A stretch of DNA of 64,000 bases from Novosphingobium sp. PhB165 (GTDB lineage Bacteria > Pseudomonadota > Alphaproteobacteria > Sphingomonadales > Sphingomonadaceae), in the NCBI RefSeq assembly GCF_004341845.1, contig NZ_SLVB01000004.1, positions 248,001-312,000 of the forward strand. The letters run 5' to 3'. Below the pieces are notes generated by a model. That model did no database searches. It was not told the DNA's origin and was given only the letters and a program-made list of their open reading frames with translations. A program made the translations under genes and the position numbers. Positions 1 through 8,429 of the stretch are shown here, piece after piece. The first letter of the stretch is position 1. Every line of letters begins with the position of its first letter.

Positions 1-547
1 ACAGGCGTGGGTAGAGCACCCCGGCAAGACCGTTCGCGGCGCGTGGCCACCACAGGAACAGCCCTGTCAGGAGCATGACGATGGTCCAGCACGCCGCCGT
101 TTCCACCAGCGCCGAGCCGTAGTCTCCCGAAAGCAGCTCGCCATGGAGACGGAAGACCACGCGCATGAAGCGGCTTTCCTCCGGCACCTGGTAGAGCACC
201 GCGCCGGTCTCGGGATGGACCCAGACGCGGATGTCGGTCGCGCCCTTGCCCACCAGCACTTCCACCGCGTCGGCCGGGGATCGGGGCAGGACGTATTTGT
301 GGAGCATCGATCCCGGCACGGCCGCCACGGCGCTCGCGGCGATACGGTCTGGCGAAAGACGCGGGGCCTGTCCGCTGGCGACGCCGCGATAGGGGGCATA
401 GAGCGCCTGCTCGATCTGCGGCTTGAACAGGTAGAGCCCGCCGGTGACGGAGAGCCACAGCACGAAAGGCACGCAGAACAGCCCGGCATAGAAGTGCCAG
501 CGCCAGACCGCGCGGTACCAGCGTTCGGCCCGCATTTCAGTACCCAT
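1..547 (-). CDS. PepSY-associated membrane protein (partial, C-terminus outside window)
   Basis: The reading frame opens with an ATG at 547-545 that overlaps the TGA of the TonB-dependent receptor by one base (TGATG), so the two are translationally coupled. The visible 182 residues begin MGTEMRAERWYRAVWRW, followed by a transmembrane segment (roughly residues 18-40), an extracytoplasmic PepSY-like region containing VWVHPETGAVLYQV, and a second helix near residues 155-172. This is the layout of the PepSY-TM family of inner-membrane proteins that often accompany siderophore or metal receptors and in some cases act as ferric-chelate reductases. The specific role here is inferred from position. 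The remaining helices lie beyond the left edge. Confidence 0.82.
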   Translation of the reverse strand, partial: MGTEMRAERWYRAVWRWHFYAGLFCVPFVLWLSVTGGLYLFKPQIEQALYAPYRGVASGQAPRLSPDRIAASAVAAVPGSMLHKYVLPRSPADAVEVLVGKGATDIRVWVHPETGAVLYQVPEESRFMRVVFRLHGELLSGDYGSALVETAACWTIVMLLTGLFLWWPRAANGLAGVLYPRL

Positions 548-2832
548 CACATCTTCCATCCCGCTTCCACCAGGAAGCTGCGCTGCGGGTAGGGGTGGTA
601 GACCCAGGCCCGGTCATTGGTCAGGTTGTCGACGCCCGCGCTCAGGCGCAGCTGTTCGGTCACGTCCCAGCTCACTTTGGCGTCGAGCGCGAAGAGTTCG
701 GAGGTGTAGCCGTAAGTATCGCCGCGCTGGAGGCCGAACAGGTCGGTGTTCGGGCGGCTGGCATAGCGCACACCCAGCGAGAGCAGGACCGGCGGGATCA
801 CGCGATATCGCAGATTGCCGTTGAGCCGCCAGCGCGGGATGCGGGGGAACTGCACACCCTCGGCGGCGGGGGCGGCGTCATTGCGTACGGTAATCGAATC
901 GATCCACGCCGCGTTGGCGTCCACGTCTAGGCCGGGCAGTACGTTCCGGACTTCGGCGATCAGTTCGAAGCCATATTGGCGAGTGAGGTCGATATTCTTG
1001 AAAGTCGACGTCGTGACGCCATTCTGGTTGAAGCCGGTGAAGGCGAAGATCGTGTTGCTCACCCGCTGCCAGAACGCCGATCCGGTGAGCTTCACTTTGC
1101 CGAACTGGCGGGCGAGCAGAAGGTTGGCGTCGGTCGAGCGCTCGGGCTTCAGGTTCGGATCGAAGCTGTCGGGATTGAAGCTGCCGTCGCCATTGAGACT
1201 GCCCTGAAACAGCTCACCCACGGTGGGAAAGCGCGTGGCCTTGGCAAGGCTGAGCTGGAGGCTGGTCTGACTGTCGATCGCCCATTCGGCCGAGGCCTTG
1301 GGCTGGAAGGCGCTGGCGTGGCGGCTGTCGTAGCGGTTGAACACCGGCTGGCCTGAGGTGTCGAGACGGCCAAGCCCGCCGCCGAACGCGCGCCAGTCCT
1401 CGAAGCGGGTGCCCAGCGTCAGCGTGACGGTGCTGACCGGCACGCGCAGTTCGGCCCATGCGGCAAGGTTGCGGGTCTTGCCGAAAGTCTCGGTCGAGAA
1501 CGCCGCCGCCGCATCGCTGCGCCAGTTGGCGAGGGCGTAGTTGATGACGTCGGTCCTGTAGACATTGCCGCTGAAGCCCCCCGCGAGTTGCGCGCCGTCG
1601 AGATCGGCGGTGAGGCCGAGGTCGCCGGTGTACCAGTAGGTCGGCCCCTGCCGCGCCAAGGTGCCCGCGCCGTCCGAGGCACCGGCCACATAGCCTGTCG
1701 ATGTGAAGCCGTCCGACCGCAGGATCTGGTAGGTCGAGACATTGGCGCTCAGCGTCAGCGCGTCGGAAAGCGGTGCCGACACTTTGGCGCCGGCCAGCAG
1801 TTCGTCGCGCAGGGTGCGGGACCAGTTGGCGCCGCTGGCCTTGTAGGTCTGCCCGCCGATGGAGACGAGGCCGTCGCAGACCACGTTGCCGGCCGCATCG
1901 CGCAAGTAGCAATCGGGGGCGGTCTGGCTGTCGAGATTGTGCCAGTAGGCCAGCAGCACTTCGCCGGTCACGCCGGAGGCGCCGTCATAGCCGAGCCGCA
2001 GCTTGGCCTGATCCTGCGTGATCGCGGCGGGGCTCTGGGCCGCGAAGATCGGGCTGGCGGCGGTGCCGGGGGCGCCCGCCATGTGCTGCTTCGGATCGAT
2101 CACCGCCCCGGTGACTTCGGGTCCCGAGCCGGTCGACGGCGTGAGGCCGTAGAACATCATCGGCTGGCCGTCGTTGCGGAAATGGCGGCCGGAAAGGCGC
2201 AGCGACCACGGGCCGTCCTTCTGCCGGAAGCCCACGCCCGCCTCGCCCGACCAGCCCCAATAGCTGTCATGCGTCGCGAACTGGTCGTAGGGCTGGAGCA
2301 GGCCCTGCACGGTCACGAAAGCCTCGGTCTTCTCCGGCGAACGCGTGGTGATATTGACCACGCCGCCCATCGAATTGCCCGCGTAGCGCGCCGAATAGGG
2401 GCCGTAGACGACGTCGAACTGTGAAACCTCGCCGGGGCCGACGACGCCCCACTTGGGCGCATAGGCGAACGAATTGCCGAGGAAGTTGGAGACGGTGAAG
2501 CCGTCCACCATCACCAGCGAACGGGCGCTCTGGGTCGAATGGGTGCCGCGAAAACCCGGAACGCCGTTGGAATCGCCCGCGAAGCGTTTGCGCACGAAGA
2601 AATCGGGCGCGTATTTCATCAGGTCCTCGACGTTCTGGGCGTTCACGGCCTGGAACTGCTCGTCGCCAAGGCTGACCGAAAGGCCGCGCGCTTCCAGGCT
2701 GATCGGCGCGTCACGCTGGCCGACGACGAGGATGGAATCGCCCGATGGGGCATCTGCGGGTTCCTCGGCCATGGCCGGGAGGGAAATGAGGGCAAGCGGA
2801 GCCGCGCCAAGCGCGAGCCAGATACGGATCAT
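547..2832 (-). CDS. TonB-dependent outer-membrane receptor
   Basis: A 761-residue receptor that would import a metal chelate or metal ion across the outer membrane using energy from TonB-ExbBD. The start is the ATG at 2832, giving a clean signal peptide (MIRIWLALGAAP...LPAMA) and an AGGTGA ribosome site; the frame stays open upstream but has no signal sequence there. A TonB-box-like stretch (DSILVVGQR) lies near mature residue 10. The plug follows, including VYGPYSARYAGNSMGGVVNI around residues 145-165, then the beta-barrel. The last residues are VEAGWKM, without the usual terminal Phe/Trp. It sits between a DUF2946 gene and a PepSY gene, a context often seen with copper receptors; the substrate cannot be read from sequence alone. 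Confidence 0.93.
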   Translation of the reverse strand: MIRIWLALGAAPLALISLPAMAEEPADAPSGDSILVVGQRDAPISLEARGLSVSLGDEQFQAVNAQNVEDLMKYAPDFFVRKRFAGDSNGVPGFRGTHSTQSARSLVMVDGFTVSNFLGNSFAYAPKWGVVGPGEVSQFDVVYGPYSARYAGNSMGGVVNITTRSPEKTEAFVTVQGLLQPYDQFATHDSYWGWSGEAGVGFRQKDGPWSLRLSGRHFRNDGQPMMFYGLTPSTGSGPEVTGAVIDPKQHMAGAPGTAASPIFAAQSPAAITQDQAKLRLGYDGASGVTGEVLLAYWHNLDSQTAPDCYLRDAAGNVVCDGLVSIGGQTYKASGANWSRTLRDELLAGAKVSAPLSDALTLSANVSTYQILRSDGFTSTGYVAGASDGAGTLARQGPTYWYTGDLGLTADLDGAQLAGGFSGNVYRTDVINYALANWRSDAAAAFSTETFGKTRNLAAWAELRVPVSTVTLTLGTRFEDWRAFGGGLGRLDTSGQPVFNRYDSRHASAFQPKASAEWAIDSQTSLQLSLAKATRFPTVGELFQGSLNGDGSFNPDSFDPNLKPERSTDANLLLARQFGKVKLTGSAFWQRVSNTIFAFTGFNQNGVTTSTFKNIDLTRQYGFELIAEVRNVLPGLDVDANAAWIDSITVRNDAAPAAEGVQFPRIPRWRLNGNLRYRVIPPVLLSLGVRYASRPNTDLFGLQRGDTYGYTSELFALDAKVSWDVTEQLRLSAGVDNLTNDRAWVYHPYPQRSFLVEAGWKM

Positions 2833-2922
2833 CGAAAATTTCACCTGATCGGCACGCGCGATGAACGTCAGCGTGCACTCAAGCCGGAGGGGCCGCATGC
2901 GAACGTGCGGCTGTGGCGGGGA

Positions 2923-3363
2923 TCAGATGGTCGCGGGTGGTCCGCGCAAGGGTGGCCGCAAGCCCGTACGGAGGGCAGGCAGCGCCAGCGGCGCGCGCAG
3001 GATCGCGGCGACGAAGACGAAAGCGAGCGCGGCGGCCAGCAGCACCGGCAGCGCGGCATCGATCGCCGCCGCCGCATGCGACGAGAAGGCGCAAGGGTGG
3101 TCCATCGCCTTGCCGGCGTCGTTTCCGGCCCCGCCCTTGCGGGCGAGCGCGACCATGACCTTGCCGCCCGTAGAGGCAGCGCCGGAGCAGAGTTCGACCA
3201 TCAGCGGGCCGCCCTGCGCAGCGGGCATGTAACCGGCGGGAACCACGGCCTTGAGGCACAGCGCCACCGCCAGCAGCAGTGCCGCCAGCCCGGGTCGGGC
3301 CCGAAAGAAGTGCCGAAGAGTGCCCACGGCAGGGGGACTAGCCGGAAACGACCGCCCCGTCAC
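2923..3363 (-). CDS. DUF2946 family protein
   Basis: A 146-residue membrane protein beginning at a GTG. An N-terminal hydrophobic segment (about residues 27-46, LAALLLAVALCLKAVVPAGY) is followed by MVELCSG, a second cysteine in DHPCAFSSH, and a C-terminal helix (about residues 103-125). The PxGYMP and LCxG elements with paired Cys/His are typical of DUF2946, small proteins often encoded beside copper-related TonB receptors. It lies 90 bp upstream of the receptor on the same strand and 38 bp after panC, so it may be the first gene of a small uptake operon. The start is uncertain because no strong ribosome site precedes the GTG; an in-frame GTG 12 codons later is an alternative. Confidence 0.75.
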   Translation of the reverse strand: MTGRSFPASPPAVGTLRHFFRARPGLAALLLAVALCLKAVVPAGYMPAAQGGPLMVELCSGAASTGGKVMVALARKGGAGNDAGKAMDHPCAFSSHAAAAIDAALPVLLAAALAFVFVAAILRAPLALPALRTGLRPPLRGPPATI

Positions 3364-3401
3364 GGCTCAAGTGCATGCGTCAAGAGAGTTCGGGGCGGCG
3401 A

Positions 3402-4274
3402 TCAGGCCGAAGGCGCGACTGCCATGTTGTCGATCAGCCGGGCCTTGCCGATCCGCGCGGCGACCAGCAGGCGCATCGGCCGCTCGCTGCGGGCACCGAG
3501 CAGGTCAAGGTTCTCGGCATCGCGCAGTTCGGCATAGTCCACCGACGCGAAACCGCCCGCGATCAGCGCCGCTTCCAGCGCTGCGATGGTCTGGCCGACC
3601 GGCTCGCCGCTCTCGATCGCGGCGATCGCGACTTTCATTGCGGTGGGCAGAGTAACCGCCTGCGCGCGCTCTTCCGCCGCCAGATAGGCATTGCGCGAGG
3701 AGCGGGCGAGCCCGTCCGTCTCGCGCACCGTCTCCACCCCGATCACGTTATCGACATGGGGCCGGGTAAGGTCGAGATCGCGCGCCATGCGGCGGATGAC
3801 CGCCAGTTGCTGCCAGTCCTTCTCTCCAAACAGCGCGATATCGGGCAGGACCTGATGGAACAGCTTGCACACGACCGTGGCCACGCCATCGAAATGGCCG
3901 GGGCGCGAGGCGCCGCACAGACCGTCGCTGACGCCGGTAACCCCCACATTGGTGGCAAAGCCCTGCGGATACATCGCCTCCACGGTCGGCGCCCAGACCA
4001 GCGCCACGCCTTCGGGCTCCAGCAGCGCGCAATCGCGCTCAAGCTGGCGCGGATAGGCGTCGAGATCCTCGTTTACACCGAACTGGAGCGGGTTGACGAA
4101 AATCGAGACAACCACGTGATCCGCCCGCTTGCGCGCCTCGCGCACGAGTGTCAGGTGCCCTTCATGAAGCGCGCCCATGGTGGGCACGAGGGCGATCGTT
4201 CCGGAGCCCGTACCGGATTGGCGGAGGGCGGAAACCGAACGGCGCAGTGGATCAAGGCTGTGGACGGTTTGCAT
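3402..4274 (-). CDS. panC: pantoate--beta-alanine ligase
   Basis: PanC joins pantoate and beta-alanine with ATP to make pantothenate, the last step of vitamin B5 synthesis, in the cytosol. The 290-residue product has the family length. The ATP-binding HIGH-like motif PTMGALHEGH is at residues 31-40, GEKDWQQL begins at 150, and the KMSKS-like loop LARSSRN is at 189-195. It is divergent from mipZ across a 159-bp gap. No panB or panD is visible in the window. Confidence 0.97.
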   Translation of the reverse strand: MQTVHSLDPLRRSVSALRQSGTGSGTIALVPTMGALHEGHLTLVREARKRADHVVVSIFVNPLQFGVNEDLDAYPRQLERDCALLEPEGVALVWAPTVEAMYPQGFATNVGVTGVSDGLCGASRPGHFDGVATVVCKLFHQVLPDIALFGEKDWQQLAVIRRMARDLDLTRPHVDNVIGVETVRETDGLARSSRNAYLAAEERAQAVTLPTAMKVAIAAIESGEPVGQTIAALEAALIAGGFASVDYAELRDAENLDLLGARSERPMRLLVAARIGKARLIDNMAVAPSA

Positions 4275-4433
4275 TGGGGGTGTCTGCTCCGTTAGAATGA
4301 ACTTGACCGGTCCTCGCGCCAGCCCTTAGCGCCGGCGCGCCCCGGGCGGCAATGGATATCCGCTTCCGGTGGAAGGGGATCAGACTTCGCTTGCCGGGCA
4401 GGGCCGGCGACAACAGGGAAAGCGACAGGGTCC

Positions 4434-5246
4434 GTGACAGCGCATCGCATCGTCTTCGCCAATGAAAAAGGCGGCACCGGCAAGTCCACCACTGCGGTGC
4501 ACGTCGCCATCGCGCTCGCCTACCAGGGCGCGAAAGTGGCCGCGATCGACCTCGATCCGCGCCAGCGCACGCTTTATCGCTACCTCGAAAACCGCATCGA
4601 AACCGAAAAGCTGCGCGACATCGCGCTGCCGGGCGCGCGTTTCTCGGTCTACGACGGCGACGATATCGGCGAGCTTGACGATCTCTCCGAAGCCATCGCC
4701 GAAGGCTATGACTTCCTGATTTTCGACACCCCGGGCCGTGACGACCAGTTCGCCCGCCACGTCGCCGCCACGGCGGATACGCTGGTGACCCCGCTGAACG
4801 ACAGCTTCGTGGACTTCGACCTGATCGGTCAGGTGGAGAACGACACGTTCCGCGTGAAGAAGCTCTCGTTCTATGCCGAACTCATGTGGGAAACCCGCAA
4901 GAAGCGCGGGTTGAAGACGATCAACGAAGGTCGGCGTGAGCTTGACTGGGTGGTGGTGCGCAACCGCGTCCAGCACGTCGAGGCGAAGAACATGCGCCGC
5001 CTTGAAGGCGCGCTCAAGGAACTGTCGAAGCGGGTGGGCTTCCGGATTTCGCCGGGCCTGTCCGAGCGCGTTATTTTCCGCGAACTGTTCCCCTCGGGCC
5101 TGACCTTGCTCGACAAGGGGCACCTCGGCGAACTCGGCACCAGCCATCTGGTCGCGCGGCAGGAACTGCGGCAGCTGGTGGCAGGGCTCAACCTGCCGAT
5201 GCCGGACCGCCGCGAGCCGCAGTTCGAACTCGCCGACGAAAAGTGA
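4434..5246 (+). CDS. mipZ: MipZ-type ParA-like ATPase
   Basis: A 270-residue P-loop ATPase of the MinD/ParA superfamily, starting at a GTG. It has the deviant Walker A KGGTGKST (residues 12-19), IDLDPRQRT (38-46), Walker B FDTPG (97-101) and the MipZ-type stretch LNDSFVDFDLIG (121 onward). Towards the C-terminus VGFRISPGLSERVIFRELFP closely resembles Caulobacter MipZ, which forms a gradient from ParB at the poles and inhibits FtsZ away from midcell. That function is carried over from the family. A J-domain gene follows 10 bp downstream, then pgmG, probably as one transcript. Confidence 0.92.
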   Translation: MTAHRIVFANEKGGTGKSTTAVHVAIALAYQGAKVAAIDLDPRQRTLYRYLENRIETEKLRDIALPGARFSVYDGDDIGELDDLSEAIAEGYDFLIFDTPGRDDQFARHVAATADTLVTPLNDSFVDFDLIGQVENDTFRVKKLSFYAELMWETRKKRGLKTINEGRRELDWVVVRNRVQHVEAKNMRRLEGALKELSKRVGFRISPGLSERVIFRELFPSGLTLLDKGHLGELGTSHLVARQELRQLVAGLNLPMPDRREPQFELADEK

Positions 5247-5256
5247 AGTAGGGGCG

Positions 5257-5592
5257 ATGAAACTCATCTGGCTCATCGCACTGGGTTGCATCGCCTGGAA
5301 GCTGACCACCGGGCAGTGGCCGTGGCGCAATCTGGCGCGCACGATGAAGCTCAACTCCGCTGCATCGCAGGAGGACAAGGGGCTGTCGTTCGCGCAAATC
5401 CACGCGCAAGTGCAGGCCCGCGCGCTGCTCGGCGTGTCGGAAGGCGCGAACCGCGAGGCCATCCTCGAAGCGCACCGCCGCCGCGTGGTGCAGGTCCACC
5501 CCGATCGCGGTGGATCCAATGAAAAGGTCCATGAGGCCAACGCCGCCCGCGACCTGCTGCTGGAAACGCTCGACCGGGGCGCCCGCAACTGA
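5257..5592 (+). CDS. membrane-anchored J-domain protein
   Basis: A 111-residue protein with an N-terminal membrane segment (MKLIWLIALGCIAWKL, residues 1-16) and a C-terminal J domain. The HPD motif that stimulates Hsp70 ATPase is at residues 81-83 in VQVHPDRGG, preceded by helix II (REAILEAHRRR). The anchor-plus-J-domain layout resembles TIM14/DjlA-type co-chaperones that recruit DnaK to a membrane. It lies 10 bp after mipZ and 11 bp before pgmG. Its client is unknown. Confidence 0.85.
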   Translation: MKLIWLIALGCIAWKLTTGQWPWRNLARTMKLNSAASQEDKGLSFAQIHAQVQARALLGVSEGANREAILEAHRRRVVQVHPDRGGSNEKVHEANAARDLLLETLDRGARN

Positions 5593-5603
5593 GGCCTCCC
5601 GGC

Positions 5604-7016
5604 ATGATGGAAACCCATCGCTTCGATCCGACGATCCTGCGCGAATATGACATTCGCGGTGTCGTCGGCGTCAATCTCGGTACGGACGACGCGCTCGCCA
5701 TCGGCCGCGCATTTGCCACGCTGCTGCGCCGCGAAGGCGGCCGCAAGGTGGTGGTCGGCCGCGACGGGCGGATCAGTTCCCCGGCACTGGAAGCGGCGCT
5801 GGTCGAAGGCCTGCTGGCCGGCGGCGTCGATGTGGTGCGGATCGGCGTTTCGAGCAGCCCGATGCTCTACTTCGCCGAAGCGTCAGCTGAAGACGTGCAG
5901 GGCGGCATTCAGATAACTGGCAGCCACAATCCCGCCGATCAGAATGGCTTCAAGATGGTCATGCAGGGACGTCCGTTTTTCGGGGCGGCGATCCAGCGGC
6001 TGGGCGAAATAGCTGCGATCGGCGCCTGGGAACGGGTCCATAGTGGCGGCCTCCTCGAAGATGTCAGCGTCGAAGATCGCAGCGTCGAGCATGCCTATGT
6101 CGAGGGTTTGCTGCCCGCTCTGGCCGGTCTCCCCGTAGACCGTCTGGCCGATCTGCGTATCGGCTGGGACGCCGGCAACGGAGCTGCCGGACCCGTGCTG
6201 GAACTGCTGATCTCGCGCTTGCCTGGGGAGCATCATCTTCTCTTCACGGAAGTGGACGGGACCTTCCCGAACCACCATCCGGATCCGAGCGAGGAGGCCA
6301 ATCTGGCAGACCTCAGGGCGCTCGTCGCGGCAAAGAACCTCGATTTCGGAGTGGCTTTCGACGGCGATGCGGACCGTATCGGCGTGATCGACGGAGCGGG
6401 CCGTGCGCTTGCCGGGGACCAGCTGCTGCTGATCTATGCCGAAGACCTGCTGCGGCGGAATCCGGGGGCGCAGGTCATTGCCGACGTCAAGGCCTCGCGC
6501 GTGCTGTTCGACAGCGTCGCACGGCTGGGCGGCGTGCCGGACATGTGGAAGACCGGGCACGCGCTCATCAAGGCGCGGATGAAGGAAACCGGCGCGCTGC
6601 TCGCGGGCGAGATGACCGGGCACATGTTCTTCGCCGACGACTATTACGGTTTCGACGACGCTTTCTATGCCGCGCTGCGGCTGATCGCCGCGACCTTGCG
6701 GCTGGGGCGCAGTGTCGAGGATTTGCATGCGGCGATGCCGCGCCTCGTCTCGACCCCGGAACTGCGTTTCCGGGTGGCGGAGAGCCGCAAGTTTGCCGCC
6801 GTCGAGGAAGTCCATGCGCGGCTGATCGAAGCCGGGGCCGAGGTCGTCGCGGTGGATGGCGTGCGCGTCACGACGGCCGACGGCTGGTGGCTTCTGCGCG
6901 CCTCGAACACGCAGGATATGCTGGTGGCGCGGGCCGAAAGCGAGACGGCCGAAGGGCTGGAGCGCCTTGTCGCGGAAATCGACGCCCAACTCGCCGCTTC
7001 GGGGCTCTCGCGCTAA
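5604..7016 (+). CDS. pgmG: phosphomannomutase/phosphoglucomutase
   Basis: This alpha-D-phosphohexomutase interconverts mannose-6-P/mannose-1-P and glucose-6-P/glucose-1-P, feeding sugar-nucleotide and exopolysaccharide synthesis. The 470-residue product carries the phosphoserine loop TGSHNP (105-110), the metal loop DGDADR (253-258) and the sugar-binding loop GEMTGH (335-340), the last diagnostic of the dual-specificity ManB/PgmG subfamily. The gene begins ATGATG 11 bp after the J-domain gene. Its TAA shares four bases with the stop of the convergent DUF4010 gene. The symbol follows sphingomonad usage and is an inference. Confidence 0.93.
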   Translation: MMETHRFDPTILREYDIRGVVGVNLGTDDALAIGRAFATLLRREGGRKVVVGRDGRISSPALEAALVEGLLAGGVDVVRIGVSSSPMLYFAEASAEDVQGGIQITGSHNPADQNGFKMVMQGRPFFGAAIQRLGEIAAIGAWERVHSGGLLEDVSVEDRSVEHAYVEGLLPALAGLPVDRLADLRIGWDAGNGAAGPVLELLISRLPGEHHLLFTEVDGTFPNHHPDPSEEANLADLRALVAAKNLDFGVAFDGDADRIGVIDGAGRALAGDQLLLIYAEDLLRRNPGAQVIADVKASRVLFDSVARLGGVPDMWKTGHALIKARMKETGALLAGEMTGHMFFADDYYGFDDAFYAALRLIAATLRLGRSVEDLHAAMPRLVSTPELRFRVAESRKFAAVEEVHARLIEAGAEVVAVDGVRVTTADGWWLLRASNTQDMLVARAESETAEGLERLVAEIDAQLAASGLSR

Positions 7017-8284
7017 AGCAGCGTCAGCACCGCCGCGCCGATGGCCAGCGCGCTGCCGGCAAGGGGCAGCGCGGCGGACCGGCCGTTCCGCCATCCCGCA
7101 AGGCTGACGACCACGCCCGCCTTGTACAAAGTGTTGAGCGCGATGGGCACCGCCAGCACCAGTCCGGCCATCCGCGCGTCGAGCGAGTGGCCGGTCAGGC
7201 CGCCCAGAGTGATGATCGCGGCATCCACATCGATCGTGCCGGAGATCGCCAGCACCGCCGCAAGGCCGTGCTCGCCGAAGCTGTCCAGAACCCAGAGCGA
7301 AGCGACGGTCAGCACCATGACGAGACCCGCCAGCATCAGTGCGGGCCCGATGTCGAACGGGTTGCGCATCGCGATTTCGTGGCCGGGATTCGGCGTGGCG
7401 GCGTTACGGCTGCGCCTGAGGTACCAACCGGCGGCAATGATCGCGACGACAAGGCCGGGCGCGATCAGCCGCGCCAGCGTCGGCAGGGCAATCGGGGCGA
7501 GGATGGCCACCAGCACCAGCACGCGCAGAAACATGATGACCGAGGCGAAGGCGATGGCGGCGGGGAAGACCGGGCGCGGCTCCTCCCCCTCCTTCATGCG
7601 GCTGGCGAGCGATGCGGTCACGGCCGCCGAAGACACCAGCGCCCCGGCGGCGGCGGTAGCGATGATTCCGCGCGTCGCACCGAGCATGCGGGTCGCGAAA
7701 TAGCCGGCGAACGAGAGGCCCGAGACCAGCACGACCACCAGCCAGAGATGGCGCGGATTCCACGCGCCGTAGGGCCCGAAAGCCTTGTCCGGCAACAGCG
7801 GCAGAATCACCAGCGCGACCAGCGCATAGCGCGCAATCGACAGCACCTCGCGCTGGCTGAGCCGGTTGATCCATCCGTGAAGCTGATCGCGCAGGGCCAG
7901 CAGGAGGACCATGATGACGGCGATGGCGGTGCCGGTCAGGCGCTCTCCCACGCCGACGAGAAAACCGCTGGCGAGCGTGAGCAGGGCGACGAGGCCGCTC
8001 GTCCCGCTGGCGGTTTCGCTGAGACGGCTGTCGCGAAGGTACCCCACCAGCACCAGCAGCCCCGCCGAGCCGAGCAGAACCGTGGCCGGACCCGGCGCGC
8101 CGCGAAAGAGCATGCCGGCAATGCCGCCGATAAGTCCGATCAGTGCGAAAGTGCGGACGCCTGCGAAGCGCGTGCCTTCCTGCCGGTCACGCTGGGCCCA
8201 GCCGCGCTGGATGCCCACCAGCAGCCCAAGCGCAAGGCTCACAGCAAGTCGGGCGAGGTCGGAAAGCTCGAGGTCGATCGGCAT
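7013..8284 (-). CDS. MgtC/DUF4010 family integral membrane protein
   Basis: A 423-residue polytopic membrane protein starting MPIDLELSDLARL. The N-terminal part (residues 1-130) has the MgtC/SapB-like GLLVGIQRGW and FAGVRTFALIGLIGG. The C-terminal part is the DUF4010 domain with many hydrophobic helices, including a DVDAAI element near residue 355. MgtC relatives affect Mg2+ homeostasis and F-ATPase in pathogens, but DUF4010 members are uncharacterised, so no substrate is given. The frame is open for 130 codons upstream, but that extension is Arg/Ser/Pro-rich and runs antisense to the helicase gene, so it was rejected. Confidence 0.85.
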   Translation of the reverse strand: MPIDLELSDLARLAVSLALGLLVGIQRGWAQRDRQEGTRFAGVRTFALIGLIGGIAGMLFRGAPGPATVLLGSAGLLVLVGYLRDSRLSETASGTSGLVALLTLASGFLVGVGERLTGTAIAVIMVLLLALRDQLHGWINRLSQREVLSIARYALVALVILPLLPDKAFGPYGAWNPRHLWLVVVLVSGLSFAGYFATRMLGATRGIIATAAAGALVSSAAVTASLASRMKEGEEPRPVFPAAIAFASVIMFLRVLVLVAILAPIALPTLARLIAPGLVVAIIAAGWYLRRSRNAATPNPGHEIAMRNPFDIGPALMLAGLVMVLTVASLWVLDSFGEHGLAAVLAISGTIDVDAAIITLGGLTGHSLDARMAGLVLAVPIALNTLYKAGVVVSLAGWRNGRSAALPLAGSALAIGAAVLTLL

Positions 8285-8429
8285 GGGCCCCCGCGTCGGT
8301 GGCATCGGCTTGCCATGGTGACTGTGCGCGCGGCGAAGCGCAAGTCGGACGTTCTTGCGGTACAAGGCTTTTCTCGCGCCGCGGGACGTGCTCCACCTGT
8401 TCGGCCATGGCCGTGAACCGATCCGAGCG

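Noticed and set aside
2833..2898. Longer start for the TonB-dependent receptor
   Set aside because: The extra 22 residues precede the signal peptide and would mask it; the ATG at 2832 has a good ribosome site.
6545..8416. Long plus-strand open frame (623 codons) spanning the pgmG-DUF4010 junction
   Set aside because: It runs out of frame over two well-supported genes and its product is Arg/Gly/His-rich low complexity.
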